Part shown: positions 12,830 through 25,016 of the stretch, one piece after another
How positions within the stretch are numbered: position 1 is the stretch's first letter
Layout: each line of letters begins with the position of its first letter
Source: Mucor racemosus
Taxonomy: Eukaryota; Mucoromycota; Mucoromycetes; Mucorales; Mucoraceae
Reading direction: 5' to 3'
Assembly: GCA_027405735.1 (NCBI GenBank)
Contig: JAPEHQ010000008.1
Location: forward strand, 2,108,001 to 2,172,000
Length of the DNA: 64,000 nucleotides
The notes under the pieces: model-generated
Told to the model about the DNA's origin: nothing
What the model saw: only the letters and a program-made list of their open reading frames with translations
Database searches by the model: none
Position numbers and translations under genes: made by a program

Positions 12830-14560
12830 ATAACGACTGCTATTTATATGAAAAACATTAGTCCCTTATGTTAGCATGCGCATTTAGATAAAAGAAAAGA
12901 ATACCAGTTGATACTCTAATATGCCTCATCAAACGGTAAATATCTCCTTGGAATACAAAAACAAAAAGAGAGAAACAACACACGTAGAAAAGGATTTTCA
13001 AGGCCTTATATTATTTAGCACAATTAAAACCATACTAAGTTGCTCATTTCAGCCAATGTAAAAGCAGCATTACAGCGCATCAACTCATAAACTAATAAAC
13101 AAAATAAGCAATATCTGTTATAATAGAAACAAGCATTTTCTACCAGAAAAACCAGCTGTGATATCATAAATTCATTAAAAAGTTGCAAAAGCGAGCCCGT
13201 AGAGCAACGCCGTAATTGAGCATAGCACGATTGAATGGCTAAGTCTCTTATGCTATGGTATATATCTAAGTTATAAATAAAAAAGCGGTTCTTTTTTAAA
13301 CTTTTCTTATATTTAACGGCATACGGTCTGAAAATTCAGACTTTGTAGCGGACATTTTTGGGACTCATTTTATCCTTACCAACACTCATGATTTTGATCA
13401 AAAAACAGAAAAATCAAATTTTGATACCAAAATCGACGTTTAAATATACCACATTGTGAGAGAAAGTTATAGCCATGACTGATACACATTTTATAAAAAC
13501 TTAATATTAAATATTAAGTAATGAAAATTTGTACTTTTGTCCCAAAAACGGAATTTTGACTAAAGGATTTTCATGTAATATTTTGAAATAAAAATGTTTG
13601 TTGTTTTTTATTGAGCAAATAGAGTACTAAATTCTGTATGTGTGTATATTTTTTGTTTTTATAATTGGTAGTATAATTAACTCTAGATTTACAAAACCAA
13701 AAAAAAAAATTAAAAAATGTCAAAATTGATGATCTGGACAAAAATAATTTTCTAAATTAATATCCCGCTTATAAGCCTTGTAAATCTTAAAAATAAGAGA
13801 TTTTATAATACTTGAAAACTTTTTCAAGAATTTGCGATGCTGTACCCACTTGATTCAAGCTAATTACTGTAAATCTTTATACATGTTAATTTTGTGTGGT
13901 AGTTTATTTGATGATAATATAGTCTTACTTTATAATTATTGCGCTAAAGGTAATTTGGATTAAGTTTTTTTCACTCTTACCTCCCCAATATCATAAACAT
14001 AAACATAAACATAAACATGGCCATCACTGGAACCTATTGCCGCCTTTTTATCCTCTTTGTCCCAAGCCAAATTATTTAATCCTTTACCAGAACTAACTTA
14101 ACTACTTATAAATAGTTCCTCAATATTTGCATTCAAATTCCATAAATTAAATTGACCGGTTCCATCAACAGCACTATCAAATGTATCATCAGTCCGCCTT
14201 ATGATAAATGCCGCCAATCTTAAATCAGAAACATCCCATTGTCATTGTTATAAGCTGTGAAAAGCTTGATTTTTAGCAATACAACAATTAAATAAAAGAA
14301 AAAATAATACTAATCGCATATGGTGAGTATTCAACATCTAGTTGAGTTTAATGATGAAGAATGTTTTTAAGCCCTTTTGAAAATTCTGAAGCAAACACAA
14401 CATCTCTGGTCCTGTAATATCTATCCATCAAAATATCGCGATTTTTACCACACAATGAAAGCACCTTTATCAATCTTGACATCGTTTTACATTGAGTATC
14501 AGTTGTTTTTTACCAGTTGTATTTGTTTTACCAAAACTAATAAGAATTAGACAAGAGTAA
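12830..14560 (-). repeat. R repeat, copy 1
   Basis: A long dispersed repeat whose core (about 13180-13980) is nearly identical to R2 (20830-21600) and more diverged from the inverted copies R3 and R4. On the minus strand it contains a dynein-intermediate-chain-like fragment. The half that in R2, R3 and R4 leads to a CACTAC/GTAGTG end is missing, so this copy is truncated on the left. The right-hand extension to about 14560 matches only R4 (58400-58680). Confidence 0.75.
13981..14240 (-). pseudogene. Captured fragment of a dynein intermediate chain gene, copy 1
   Basis: The minus-strand translation contains DGTGQFNLWNLNAN, then GLNNLAWDKEDKKAAIGSS and GHVYVYVYVYDIGE, followed by a GTAAGA donor-like site at 13980. 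This is the last WD40 region of cytoplasmic dynein intermediate chain (DxxGxxxLWNLN, then ALNxxxW, then GDSEGxxxxYDxGE). An in-frame stop (TTAAG region) and a tandem TATGTT expansion break it. The other three R repeats carry homologous, differently decayed fragments, so the fragment was captured before the repeats multiplied. Confidence 0.65.
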
Positions 14561-15053
14561 AAGGTGTCGTTTTATTCAATGTAGAAAATGTGATTATATA
14601 TAGGAGGAATTATCAAGTGATACAACAGCTATTATTAATAGTGTAAAAATAACAATATCCTGATAATACGACTACTGTAGCGCTATATCTAGATTCTGCT
14701 ATAACAGTATTTTCTCTGATTCATTAATATTTGGTCATATTGAACGATAGTATATTAAATAACAATTTACTAGCATACTGTTGGTAGTTTTTTGTTATTA
14801 CTTTAAAAACTTGACCCTATTATTATTATTATTATTACCATTGATTATAATTGTGAAACTGATTAATTCATACAGTAGTATATCATATTACTATTTCGCA
14901 TTGGTAGAAATTATATAATTGATATCTGCATTTAACACTGGTGGATTGGAAAGTTGGTGTCTGTCTTTAGTTTAATGAATAATGCGTACTTTGGTTTTGC
15001 AGTATAATTCTAGGTGTTTCTACAACACCTAAAAATTAAATTTCCCAATGCAG
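14561..15053. other. Block X, shared with the second transposon island
   Basis: AT-rich sequence with an inverted counterpart at about 57790-58340. It contains a short (TTA)n stretch at 14818-14837 that is greatly expanded in the counterpart (58003-58102). No coding content is recognised. Confidence 0.6.
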
Positions 15054-15325
15054 CGTAATGAGTCAAATATTTCAGTTTTATTCATTCAAAACCTTGCCTC
15101 ATTACTTATATAAATACTACAAGGAAATCATTACATGATCCTTTGTAGATTTATCTGTCTTGTTACACTCCCTTTACTTTTATTTATTTACTAATAAATA
15201 TCTAATTTACAAATACGAATACCAACCTTCATCAATCCAGTGACCACCAATTTATAATAACAAGAATAATATCTATTAGCATATTATTCACCTTTGTTGT
15301 TAGTCCAAAATTACAGATCATTACA
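15054..15325. mobile_element. Solo LTR, family C (copy 1)
   Basis: It runs from CGTAATGAGTC (first base C instead of T) to CAGATCATTACA and is flanked by TGCAG (15049-15053, 15326-15330). The inverted counterpart at 57519-57788 keeps intact TGTAAT...ATTACA ends, and a third family member lies at 24289-24491. No internal retroelement genes are present. Confidence 0.7.
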
Positions 15326-15660
15326 TGCAGTTGCATCTGTTGAATATCACTTGATGAGTTTCTGTGCGTTGTAGCTCATGTTATTATACTAACTCCTATT
15401 TTGGCAAAAAATATTGCTTTACATTCATCCATATTCAATTTTTGTGTTATACAGCTTAATATAAATGTACTAACATTGAGTTTTGTGTATACCCATCACA
15501 AATTGGCATTATTTTCAGATGATTTCTGCTATCAATTTCTAGAAAGCTCTATTATTATTTCCAAAAAGAAAAAATACGTCTTAATTTGCTGTATTTCCCA
15601 AATAGTGAAAAACTTACAAATACATGTTCACATGTATGAAGATTAAAATTGTAAACCAAA

Positions 15661-15750
15661 GGAGAGTAACAAGCTTAACGGGTAGCGCATGCGCTACAAA
15701 TTGAGTGCGACACACATATTCGTGAGTTCAAATCCGTCAAAGGAAAAGCC
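15661..15750 (+). ncRNA. tRNA-like/SINE-like unit, copy 1
   Basis: An A-box-like AGCTTAACGGGTAGCGC is followed by a B-box-like GAGTTCAAATCC (about 15724-15735). It includes a perfect 16-nt palindrome GTAGCGCATGCGCTAC (15682-15697). A homologous, better preserved copy (GAGTTCAAACCC) sits inverted at 57095-57185. No clear acceptor-stem pairing or T-run terminator was found. Confidence 0.4.
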
Positions 15751-15900
15751 CTTTGGTATTAGGATATGAATTTCGAAAGAGAATCTCCGATGACCTTGCT
15801 TCTCATCGAATATGATCCTCCTTTTTATCTTAATTAGTATGTTTTGCATATGTCTAGCAGTTTTTTTCCTTTTCATTAATGCATACAATATGATATGCAT

Positions 15901-16694
15901 TGTTACAATTGAGATTGTAGTAAAGTGAATAAGAAATGAAGAATAAGAGAATAGAATATAGCCAATGCAGTTATATCTATTAAATGAGCACCAGGTTTTA
16001 AGTTGTCCAACTATAATAAATGTTTTATATAAATATATAAAACGAAATGAATAAAGAAAAATAAGAAATGTACAATGAAATATATAAAAAATAGTTCAAG
16101 GGATCTTATAAAATAGTAAATGTAAAGTAAAGAATATCAAAAATGATATGAAGAATAGTATATAATCAAAATATAGGTAAGAAATAAGATGTCTTTATTA
16201 ATTGTTCTTTTGAAATGTTGTTATTTATACTAATGTTTGTCTGTTAGAACATCCTTGATGTTGATAATGTTATTTGAATTTGATAATAAAATGTCTTTAC
16301 TGACATCCAAAGAAAAAGTTGAGTTTGTAGATTATAATGATATGAGATGTTGTTACATCCGTATATTTCCATGAATATGTGTTGATTTATAATCACTGAG
16401 TAAAGATTTGGAAAGATTAGACAAAGATTTCAGATATTGATTCTGTCAATATTCGGTTATGTTGTATTTATGGTAATTGAATCTGTTGTTCTTTTGTATG
16501 AGTTGTAAAATAATACAATGGGAGATTAAATCAATATTATATAAGGTTTGGTGAATTTCGTGTATGATTTGTGTTACTTCTGAACTAGAATCTGGAAGTA
16601 TAATATAACTTTTGGGGATCAAGATTGTTTGTTTATTTTTGACAGATAATTTATTTAAGAAAAAAAAAGAAGAGTTGCTGTTCGATTTGCAACA
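15901..16694. mobile_element. Solo LTR, family E (794 bp)
   Basis: It starts TGTTAC and ends GCAACA, flanked by GCAT (15897-15900 and 16695-16698). The paralogous block near 56945-56960 reads ACTAGTATGCATATC without this insertion, which gives the empty site and confirms the boundaries. It contains TATATAAATATATAAAACG, a candidate promoter element. Confidence 0.75.
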
Positions 16695-16928
16695 GCATAC
16701 TAGTAAATTTGGCTGGCAAAACCTGGCTCGACACCAATACTACCAGCATCCATGGGTCATTGTACGTTGAGCCAGTTTGAGCAACAAGTTGTTTACCTGC
16801 TACTTACACCTACTAAGAAGATCAGCAAGCCCATCAGTTCTTCTCAACGAATATGAATCCAAATGACCTCCCGTTGCAATGGCAGATACTTCTAGTGCTG
16901 ATCCGCAGACTTGCAAAAGGTTTAGCCT

Positions 16929-17479
16929 TGTCGTATATTTTCAGGTTTGATGAATAACACTTACAAAAGAATACAATTAAAAGAAATTGAGTAATGAATC
17001 AGTAGTTCTTCAACTGTATAAGAAAAACAAAATATTGCTTATTATTTAAATATAAAAGTATGGTCTTTTATATTGATGTGACATTGAGGTTCTGAGATGT
17101 AATTGAAGGCATTATTGAACCTTTAGATCTGTTTGATAATAATCTATGGATTGAAATGGATTAATCATAATTTAACCATTCTTGCAGAGATTAAAAGTTG
17201 CTTTGTTTCAATGCTGCGCTAATTATGCTTGTATATTGATTTGATAGCTACTTGATTGATTAACCGCTGTGATAAAATAACATGGTGTCATAATTGAAAT
17301 CCAAACGTTCTTGTTAATTGCTGCTACTGAATAATATACTTAGTACCCTAAGAGTAGTTTCTTATTTATAATATCCAATATCAGGAATTTGCACTTCAAT
17401 AAATGCCGTAGTCAATAGGTTGTAAGATGTATTGGTACTGTAGAAGGTGATAACATATGGTACTTGTTGGAATACAACA
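16929..17479 (+). mobile_element. LTR family A, copy 2
   Basis: It begins TGTCGTATATTTTCAGG and ends GGAATACAACA; it is the inverted counterpart of 56175-56717. The flanks do not match each other (AGCCT/TAGTA). Either this was one end of a longer element or the site was altered; a Tc1 element starts 5 bp beyond its right end. Confidence 0.65.
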
Positions 17480-17484
17480 TAGTA

Positions 17485-18854
17485 AAGTTGGGGCTACTAA
17501 TATTTCATCCAAAAAAAAATTAAGAAAATGAAAATATAATGAACACCTATTTTCAAATTTGGTTTGCTCTTTATTACAAGTCTCTGATAATTCTATACTT
17601 CGTCAAAAATAAGATATATATGTTTTTTACTTGAAAGTAAAAATAAAATAACAAAACTAATATTTTGTTGCTTCTCCCTTGCTATCTATAATTGCCTGAC
17701 ATCTTTTGAGCATAATACTTTTAATTAACTTGGCAGAGAACTCAGCATCAATGTTCTCCCAAGGGGCGAGAAGTTCCCGTCGAAGGTCTTCGGTATTATT
17801 GATTAGATGTTTACGACTACGTAATTTACGAGCGAGCTCGCTCCAAACATGTTCAATGGAGTTGAAATCAGGACTTTGTGATGGCCAGTCCTCCATAACA
17901 TTCATTGAATATGATCTCTTCCACCATTTTGCATATTCACTTGTATGACAGGTAGCATTGTCCTTCTGAAACACGAAATCAGTACCTTCATTTTGATGTA
18001 CAGTAAGTCTTGAACCCAGGGAATGTAATGTTGCGACAATGAATCAATGTATGATTCTTGATTCATATTTCCGTCAATAATGACCAAAGGTCCAAAACCC
18101 CCAGCCCAAAAACAAGACCAAACCTACTAACCAAACCATTACACTATTGCCACCAAATTTTACCGAACGTAATATATGGCAGCTCTCATACTTTTTGCCT
18201 TGTTTTCTTAAAACTAATTGTGTACCATCATTGCCACAAACACGAAATCTTGACTCATCAGACCAAATCACTTGTCTCCATTGTTCATTAGACCAATTGA
18301 TATGAAATTGTGCCCATTCCAGTCTATTTTTTTTATGTTCCTCTGTTAACTTGGGTTTAACAGCAGGTTTATAGTATTTAAAGCCCAACTTTCTTATCCA
18401 TTTTTTTGCTGTCGAGCCAGAGACATTTTTTCCCATCATTCTGAGTTGCCCCGTGTAATGGTCTATAATGTTTGAACCGGATCTCTCCTTATTTATTGCT
18501 CCAAATGGCGTTGTGTATAATCATCAAAGGTAGATGGCCTTCCAGTACTTTTTCCTGTTAAAGTAGTACCAGTGTGATCTCCTCTGGATATGATATTTTG
18601 GACTGTAGGACGCTTTATATCAATTATAGTAGAAATGTCATATTGGCTAAATCCAAGCTGTTTTAAATAAAAAACTGCGTCAAGCTTCATTTTTTTTACA
18701 TTTTGTTTCGTTCCTGTTGGGTCTTGCAATTTTTTGATGTTAATTTCAAAAGTTTTGGACATTGTTTTATTAATAAAAAAAGCGTTTGGAAGAAAAGTAT
18801 GACAAAAAAAATGGAAAAAATAGGGAATGGATGAAACATTAGTAACCCCGTCTG
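17485..18854 (-). mobile_element. Tc1/mariner element, copy 1 (dead)
   Basis: Both ends carry a GGGG(T/C)TACTAAT(G/A)TTTCATCC-type terminal inverted repeat, about 25 nt long, with TA on the left and a decayed TA (CA) on the right. It holds a broken transposase (next entry). It is the inverted counterpart of the element at 54579-56169, so both descend from one insertion that predates duplication of the block. Confidence 0.85.
17657..18762 (-). pseudogene. Tc1-type DDE transposase, inactivated
   Basis: The start MSKTFEINIKKLQ is followed by helix-turn-helix residues, WSDESRF (first catalytic Asp), QKDNATCH (second Asp) and NSIEHVW (catalytic Glu). A stop after RHLEQ replaces the Ser codon seen in copy 2, a further stop lies 13 codons downstream, and there is a frameshift around 18075-18090 (WGFWTFG). 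The frameshift is shared with copy 2 and so predates the duplication. Confidence 0.85.
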
Positions 18855-19456
18855 CATATGATTCACATTTTTGCCAATAATGGTCAGTCTTCCAAAAAAA
18901 AATCCGAACAATCTCCGGAAGCGGCCATCTAATGATATTTCCAGTCCTTAAATTTTCAGAAAAAAATTACCGGACAGCCCGGACACTGTTGTTTAAATAT
19001 TCCAAGCAGCTATAAAATGCAGGTATCGAAATTTCATACAAAAATTAAGGTTCGACTGTATTGCTATTAATTATTCAAAGGCTTATTTAACGTAAAGCAT
19101 AAATACAACCTACAACGTTATAAGCCTACTAATAACGGGTTTAACTTGGAAAGTATAATATGATACAACCAGATTCAAAAAAAAGTCCATAAAATCACAA
19201 ATTTAAAGGATTTATATATAAAAGCACTACGGCCGACCTGTGCTGCGCAAGATGATTTGGTTGTGTCCAGGTGGGCTGCATGCACACTATAGCCTGATGA
19301 GTTGTTGCGCCCACTGAATAATGGCCAAAAAGATAACAAGATGCACATGGTTACAACAAAAAAAGAAACTGCACACGGGCATAACGAAAAGCCTGTATGT
19401 GTAGAATCATAAATTCTGTCCGTGGGCATGACATTAATCCAATGTGTGCATAATAT

Positions 19457-19672
19457 TGGAATTTGAGAGTTATATGTAGATAACGATTATTTCCAATACA
19501 AATAAAATAAAGACTACAAGCGATTATATCACGGAGAACGTAGGGTCTTTATTATTAAGTTAAAAAAGGAAGCCAGGAGCCATTAGGTCCTGGATTCTAT
19601 CTAAAAGTATTTATACCATTTCAATTCCATTTGGATGTCAGGTTCAATATGGGATTGAAACGAGATTTAACA
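19457..19672. mobile_element. Probable solo LTR inserted in R2
   Basis: About 216 bp that is absent from the corresponding place in R3 and R4 (between GTGTGCATAAT and AATAG). It starts TGGAATTTG and ends GATTTAACA. The flanks AATAT and TAAAT do not match perfectly, so the boundary is uncertain by a few bases. Confidence 0.45.
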
Positions 19673-21609
19673 TAAATAATAATAGGCAAAAACCTACAGA
19701 ATTGCCCATAAGCATGCATGCCATTATTCCTATTTGTGCATAACGATAAAATCTGACCATGAGCATAATGAGCTGATTGTATGGGCACAAATTGGTTTGT
19801 ACATGAGCATTGTGTCGTTCTCAAAATTCCATTGCATTTTTTTTACTGGAATGGGGTTTAAATTACATTTGCTTTTATTAATATAGATTATAGACAATAA
19901 TACAATTCAATACGTTGTTGATGTAGAGATGTAGAACAATACATGCAAGAGCCAATATATTTACGATTATTATTATTTGTAAATGTGTTTATAACTATAA
20001 TAATGTTTACAGCAACAACCAACGGTTTTTGCTTGAGCATAAAATTAAATAACACTTACGGCTTAAATTCATATGCAAGCCAAATTTAAAGCTCTAAATG
20101 TTACTTTATCAATCATAAAATTTAAACAAATTAACCTTCTTTAAAATTACTATTTTAGTTTACAATTGTCAGCTGTAAAAATATTTGTTTTCAAGTACAG
20201 TATATATACAATCAAAACTATCGTAATTAGGCAAGACATTAGATTGTTCCTTTTTTTGTGTTTCTATATCATTTGAAATTTTATCACTTTCCTGGAGCAT
20301 TTCGTGAGTTTGTAGCCAGTTCTAGCTTTTCATTCAATAGATATAAATATCATTGCCTTCGATTTGATCTGGTAATCAAGAAATACGTCCAAAAATACAG
20401 TAGTAAATAATGATATTTGATCTTAGAATGCAGTTAAATAAAAATATCGGTCTCTAATAATACATACTGCTACCTGCTACCTACATTAAAAACATTAGTC
20501 CCTTATGTTAGCATGTGTATTATGATAAAAGAAAAGAATACCAGCTTGATAGTCTGATATGCCTCATCAAACAGTGCATATAACCTTGGAATATGAAAAC
20601 AAAAAGAGAGAAACAACACACGTAGAAAAGGATTTTCAAAACTTTACGTTATTTAGCACAATTAAAACATACTAAGTTGCTCATTTCAGCCAATGTAAAA
20701 GCAGCAGTATTACAGCGCATCAACCTATAAACTAAACAAAATAGGCAATATCGGTTATCATAGAAACATGCATTTTCTACCAGAAAAACCGGCTGTCATA
20801 TCATAGATTCACTAAAAATTGCAAAAGCGATCCCGTAGAGCAACTCCGTCATTGAGCATAGCGCGATTGAATGGCTAAGTCTCTTATGCTATGGTATATA
20901 TCTAAGTTATAAATAAAAAAGCGGTTCTTTTTTAAACTTTTCTTATATTTAACGGCGTACGGTCTGAAAATTCAGACTTTGTAGCGGACATTTTTGGGAC
21001 TCATTTCATCCTTACCAACACTCATGATTTTGATCAAAAAACAAAAAAATCAAATTTTGATACCAAAATCGACGTTTAAATATACCACATTGTGAGAGAA
21101 AGTTATAGCCATGACTGATACACATTTTATAAAAACTTAATATTAAATATTAAGTAATGAAAATTTGTACTTTTGTCCCAAAAACGGAATTTTGATTAAA
21201 GGATTTTCATGCAATATTTTGCAATAAAAATGTTTGTTATTTTTTATTAATCAAATAGAGCGCTAAATTCTGTATATGTGTATATTTTTTGTTTTTATAA
21301 TTGGTCGTATAATTAACTCTAGATTTGCAAAACCAAAAATAAAAAATTAAAAAATGTCAAAATTGATGATCTGAACAAAAATAATTTTCTAAATTAATAT
21401 TCCGCTTATAAGCCTTGTAAGTCTTAAAAATAAGAGATTTTATAATACTTGAAAACTTTTTCAAGAATTTGCGATGCTGTACCCACTTGATTCAAGCTAA
21501 TTACTGTAAATCTTTATACATGTTAATTTTGTGTGGTAGTTTATTTGATGATAATATAGCCTTACTTTATAATTATTGCGCTAAAGGTAATTTGCATTAA
21601 GTTTTAGTC

Positions 21610-21725
21610 TTACCCCTCCAACATCATAAACATAAACATGGCCATCACTGGATTCTATTGCCGTCTTTTTATTACCTTCTTTGTGCCAAGCCAATTTATT
21701 CAATACTTTATCAGGACCAACTTAC
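21610..21725 (-). pseudogene. Dynein intermediate chain-like fragment, copy 2
   Basis: The minus strand gives LNKLAWHKE and SSDGHVYVYDVGG, followed by GTAAGA. This copy is cut at its upstream end (about 21730), so the LWNLN portion is missing. See copy 1 for the family argument. Confidence 0.55.
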
Positions 21726-21822
21726 TGACCTATAAAATTGATTTATTAGTAAAATCAATTATAATAACAAGCTAATAAGTAATAATGATGGTGCACCTTT
21801 GATAGTTGGTAGTGATATACAA

Positions 21823-22843
21823 TGTTGTATTCCACCTACTAGTATCATAGGTTACCACCTTCTTCTACAGTATCAATGCATCTTACAATCTATTGAATAC
21901 GACATGTATGGAAGTGCAAAGTCTTGATATCGGATATAAGAAACTCCTAGCGTACCAAGTTTAATCCACCAGTAATTACCAAGAACGCTTGGACCTCAAT
22001 TATAACACCATCATACTATTTCATCCCAGCGATTAGTTAATAAAATAGCTATCAAATTAACATTCAAGCATATATAGCGCAACATTGAAACAGGGCCACT
22101 CACAAGCTCTGCAACCACGGCTAAATTATGATTGATCCATTTCAATCCATAGATTATTATCGAACAGATCCAATGGTTCAATAATGCCTTAAATTATTAC
22201 ATAGTATCAGGATCTCAGTGTCAAATCAATATACAGTAAAAAAACATACTTTTATATCTAAATTGTGGAATATGTACACATTTATCCACTATATTGATCT
22301 CCATTTCATCTGATTCTCAATTAAAGTACAGCTGACATGAATAGACATTACACTACTAAATGATATATGCTGATTCATACCAATATAAATTTTCTACCAA
22401 GCTTCTATCCTAGCAACTTATAGTTAAAGACCAATCAACATAATGTGGATTTAATCATACCATTATGATCAAGGACCCATGAACTCTATGAATACACCGA
22501 TTGGTTACTATCAAGATTTATGTCTGACAAGGGATATTATTGGCTATGTATGGACCTAGGAATGCCTACCTAATCTCTCTGATGAAAACTATATAAAGAG
22601 GACATTTATTTATTACAAAAGTCCTCAAGTAGAATTTAACTTGATAATAAAACCTTAATGTTATCTAGTCGAATTCCTATTGTTTTTTTATATTTTTTTC
22701 CGTGAATAGCTCTGTCTGTTCTACATAAATAAACGATATCTTGTTTTTATTAGACAGTTAATAAAGAAATGATTCATTACTCATTTTCCTTTAATTGTTT
22801 TCTTTTTTAAGTATTATTTATCAAAGATAAAAAATATTGGACA
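21823..22843 (-). mobile_element. LTR family A, copy 3 (inverted, interrupted)
   Basis: It starts TGTTGTATTCCACC and ends AATATTGGACA, inverted relative to copies 1 and 2. Without the nested 462-bp LTR and its 5-bp duplication it is about 554 bp. The flanking bases do not form a clean duplication. Confidence 0.6.
22264..22725. mobile_element. Nested solo LTR, family B
   Basis: It starts TGTGGAA and ends TTCTACA, flanked by TAAAT (22259-22263 and 22726-22730). The other family-A copies run through this point (TCTAAATAA...) without it. It contains ACTATATAAAGAGG and AATAAAA, candidate TATA and polyadenylation signals in the expected order on the plus strand. Confidence 0.8.
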
Positions 22844-23097
22844 CAACAACAGGTAGTTTTATTGGACAGAAATATCATGTTTTGCTGATGGTTTTCTCAA
22901 TTCACAGTCATTTGTAAAAGTAAAAATATAAGCTTTTATGCAAGATATATGCAAATCTATTATCATGTAAAATTGGAGATTAATTGGATCAATATTCACA
23001 AGAAGGATGTGATTTTTTTTTGTTTTCTGCGGTTGTAAATATTAGTTTATTACTTTGTAAAACTCAAACCTCATTATCCAGGGCTTAATTTCTGTAT

Positions 23098-24525
23098 CCA
23101 CAAAATAGATCTAATTGATTACTACTCTGCATTTTTTGTTTTAGCAAAAAATATTGATTTTTCGTCGAGATAACCAAAATAATAGTCGATATCACAGCTT
23201 ATAGCTTATGATAACTGGGCTCCAAAATTTATTTTAAAAAATGGACGAAAAATGATGAAAAAAACAAAATTGTTTAATGGCTCATGAGCTGCAAAGTAAT
23301 TCCACCTAGAGTATTAAATAGCTTTTATACAGTTTTAAATTCTGCATCCATCTAAATAAAATTTAGACAGACATTTCGCATTAAAATTTGCGTAAAATGC
23401 AACTGAAATTTTGGAGGTTTTTTGAAGATACACATCACTTTTTATAAGCACATTTAAAATATAACTAATGTAAATGATGTGCCAAAACATTATCTATCGA
23501 GTGAACTATTGCAGAATCCTCTAGCTGCATTTTCTGTAGAGAAAAGCAGATTTTTGTCCAAAAATTTTTCAGATTCAGAATTTAGGATGAGGGTATATAA
23601 GGGAAAAATGGAAGCTAGAAATGAAGGTATATTTTTGTACACATTTTTGAGGATATCTCCACGAAAAATCAATATTTTGAAAAAAACTAAATTGGATCCA
23701 AGACATCTCAACGAGCTTGATAAAATGAATAAAAAAAACTGCTATTCAATTTAACATACTTTTTGAAATCTATTATAGAAATGTCAAAAAAAAAAGAAAA
23801 AAAATAAAAGTGCTCAGAATTTTTTTATACTGAAATATGTTATAGAGTACTTTAAAACAAGTAAGTTTTATTATTAAAAAATTCTAGTATAGCTTAATTT
23901 TATGTAGAGATATGAAGCCTCAAAGTTTTCAATCCTTTAGGAGTGAAATAAGCGTAAAAAATCTTAAACATTAGCGCTGAAAAATTAATACCAACTGTAA
24001 AAAGTAGGATATTTTTGGATACTTGTTTTTGGATTAAAGGCGAACATCTCAGGTACATTGGCATATATTTTTTTCTTGGTATTATTTAGTGAAAAAAAAA
24101 GCAGAGCAGAGATGAAAAGTGAGACCCAATTTTTAAGGAAAATGCACTAAATTTTACGTGTTTTTGGGTTTCTCATGAGATGTAAAATGAATTCAGGAAT
24201 AGCTAGCATTATGAAACTAATTTATATTTATTTAACAATGTCTATATAAGAAATATCCAAAAAAGTAGTAATTAGTATTTAGTATGAGTGTAATGATCTG
24301 TGATCTTGGATAAGTATTATGGTCAAAATGATTTGCTAATGATATGATTTTCAATATTAGAGATCGGTGAACATTGGTTGAGGGAAGGTTGGTATTCTTA
24401 TTTTTGAATTAGATCGTTGTAGTATTTATAGGAGCATTTTAGATGAGCATTGCTGCTGTGAATTATTATAGTGATAATTTGATTCATTACAATGAGGTTA
24501 GTTATAGAAAAGACGGCATTCTCCG
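23098..24525 (+). repeat. Z repeat, copy 2
   Basis: A direct repeat of 9394-10612 from TGTATCCACAA to the CTCCGATTTT motif, interrupted by a 203-bp solo LTR. The central 23580-23720 stretch is almost identical to copy 1. Confidence 0.7.
24289..24491. mobile_element. Solo LTR, family C (copy 2)
   Basis: It starts TGTAATGATC and ends TTCATTACA, flanked by ATGAG (24284-24288 and 24492-24496). Z copy 1 shows the uninterrupted site TTATGAGGTT at about 10565. The interior resembles 57519-57788 (GGTTGGTATTCTTATTT). Confidence 0.8.
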
Positions 24526-24710
24526 ATTTTAAAGATTAAAAACTTTGGAAATTATCTCCTTGGAGATTCAAATTAGTACTTACTAGAAGCAGGTTGTAAC
24601 ATATCTTATGTGCTCAAACGGTTGTACTCAAAGACAGTAAATGAAAGGATGCAAGTACATATGCGTAAACCGGTCGCTATGTCAATTTGATCTGAGCAGG
24701 TCGACATTCA

Positions 24711-25016
24711 TTACGTCGTTTTCGATTCTACATCTTGCCAATATTTACTTTTAACCTGGGGAGTACATTTAGAAGATTGTACGTTTTTTTTGGATGGGTA
24801 AGAGCTGAGGTTATAGCATGGTGTAATGTAAATGCAATTTAGATATAGCAACCAACATCTTGGTAGGCTAGTTGAGTCGCATCTATCTGAGTTTATGCAA
24901 ATCGCTTTTTGTGCTTTATTTGAATCTCGAGTATAAGCGACAATTATTAAATGACACAATGATAGTATTTTGATGAATGCAATAAATAAGATTTTAATGA
25001 GATTTTGAGTCTTCAT
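24711..25016 (-). CDS. Candidate small cysteine-containing secreted or membrane protein (weak)
   Basis: A 101-residue ORF starting MKTQNLIKILFIAFIKIL with a hydrophobic leader, then a region with several cysteines. It lies 195 bp from SDA1 and would be divergently transcribed. There is no recognised family and no supporting conservation, and it may be chance in AT-rich sequence. Confidence 0.2.
   Translation of the reverse strand: MKTQNLIKILFIAFIKILSLCHLIIVAYTRDSNKAQKAICINSDRCDSTSLPRCWLLYLNCIYITPCYNLSSYPSKKNVQSSKCTPQVKSKYWQDVESKTT

Larger units (their letters stand above)
19225..21735 (-). repeat. R repeat, copy 2
   Basis: It begins CACTACGGCCGACCTG at 19225; R3 ends at 54214 and R4 at 61655 with the reverse complement. 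It runs to a dynein-like fragment at 21610-21725. The 1-kb core is almost identical to R1, whereas its outer flank (18855-19224) matches R3's. It lacks the mariner insertion seen in R3: GATAACAAGATGC near 19334 is the empty site. No matching terminal inverted repeat was found at the dynein end. Confidence 0.75.

Noticed and set aside
17706..17948. ORFs opposite the Tc1 transposase (also 55708-55947)
   Set aside because: Antisense shadows of the transposase C-terminus.
12830..21735. R1...R2 (and R3...R4) as the LTR pair of one giant retrotransposon
   Set aside because: The direct repeats do not share the same ends, the interior encodes no retroelement proteins, and the flanks show no target duplication.
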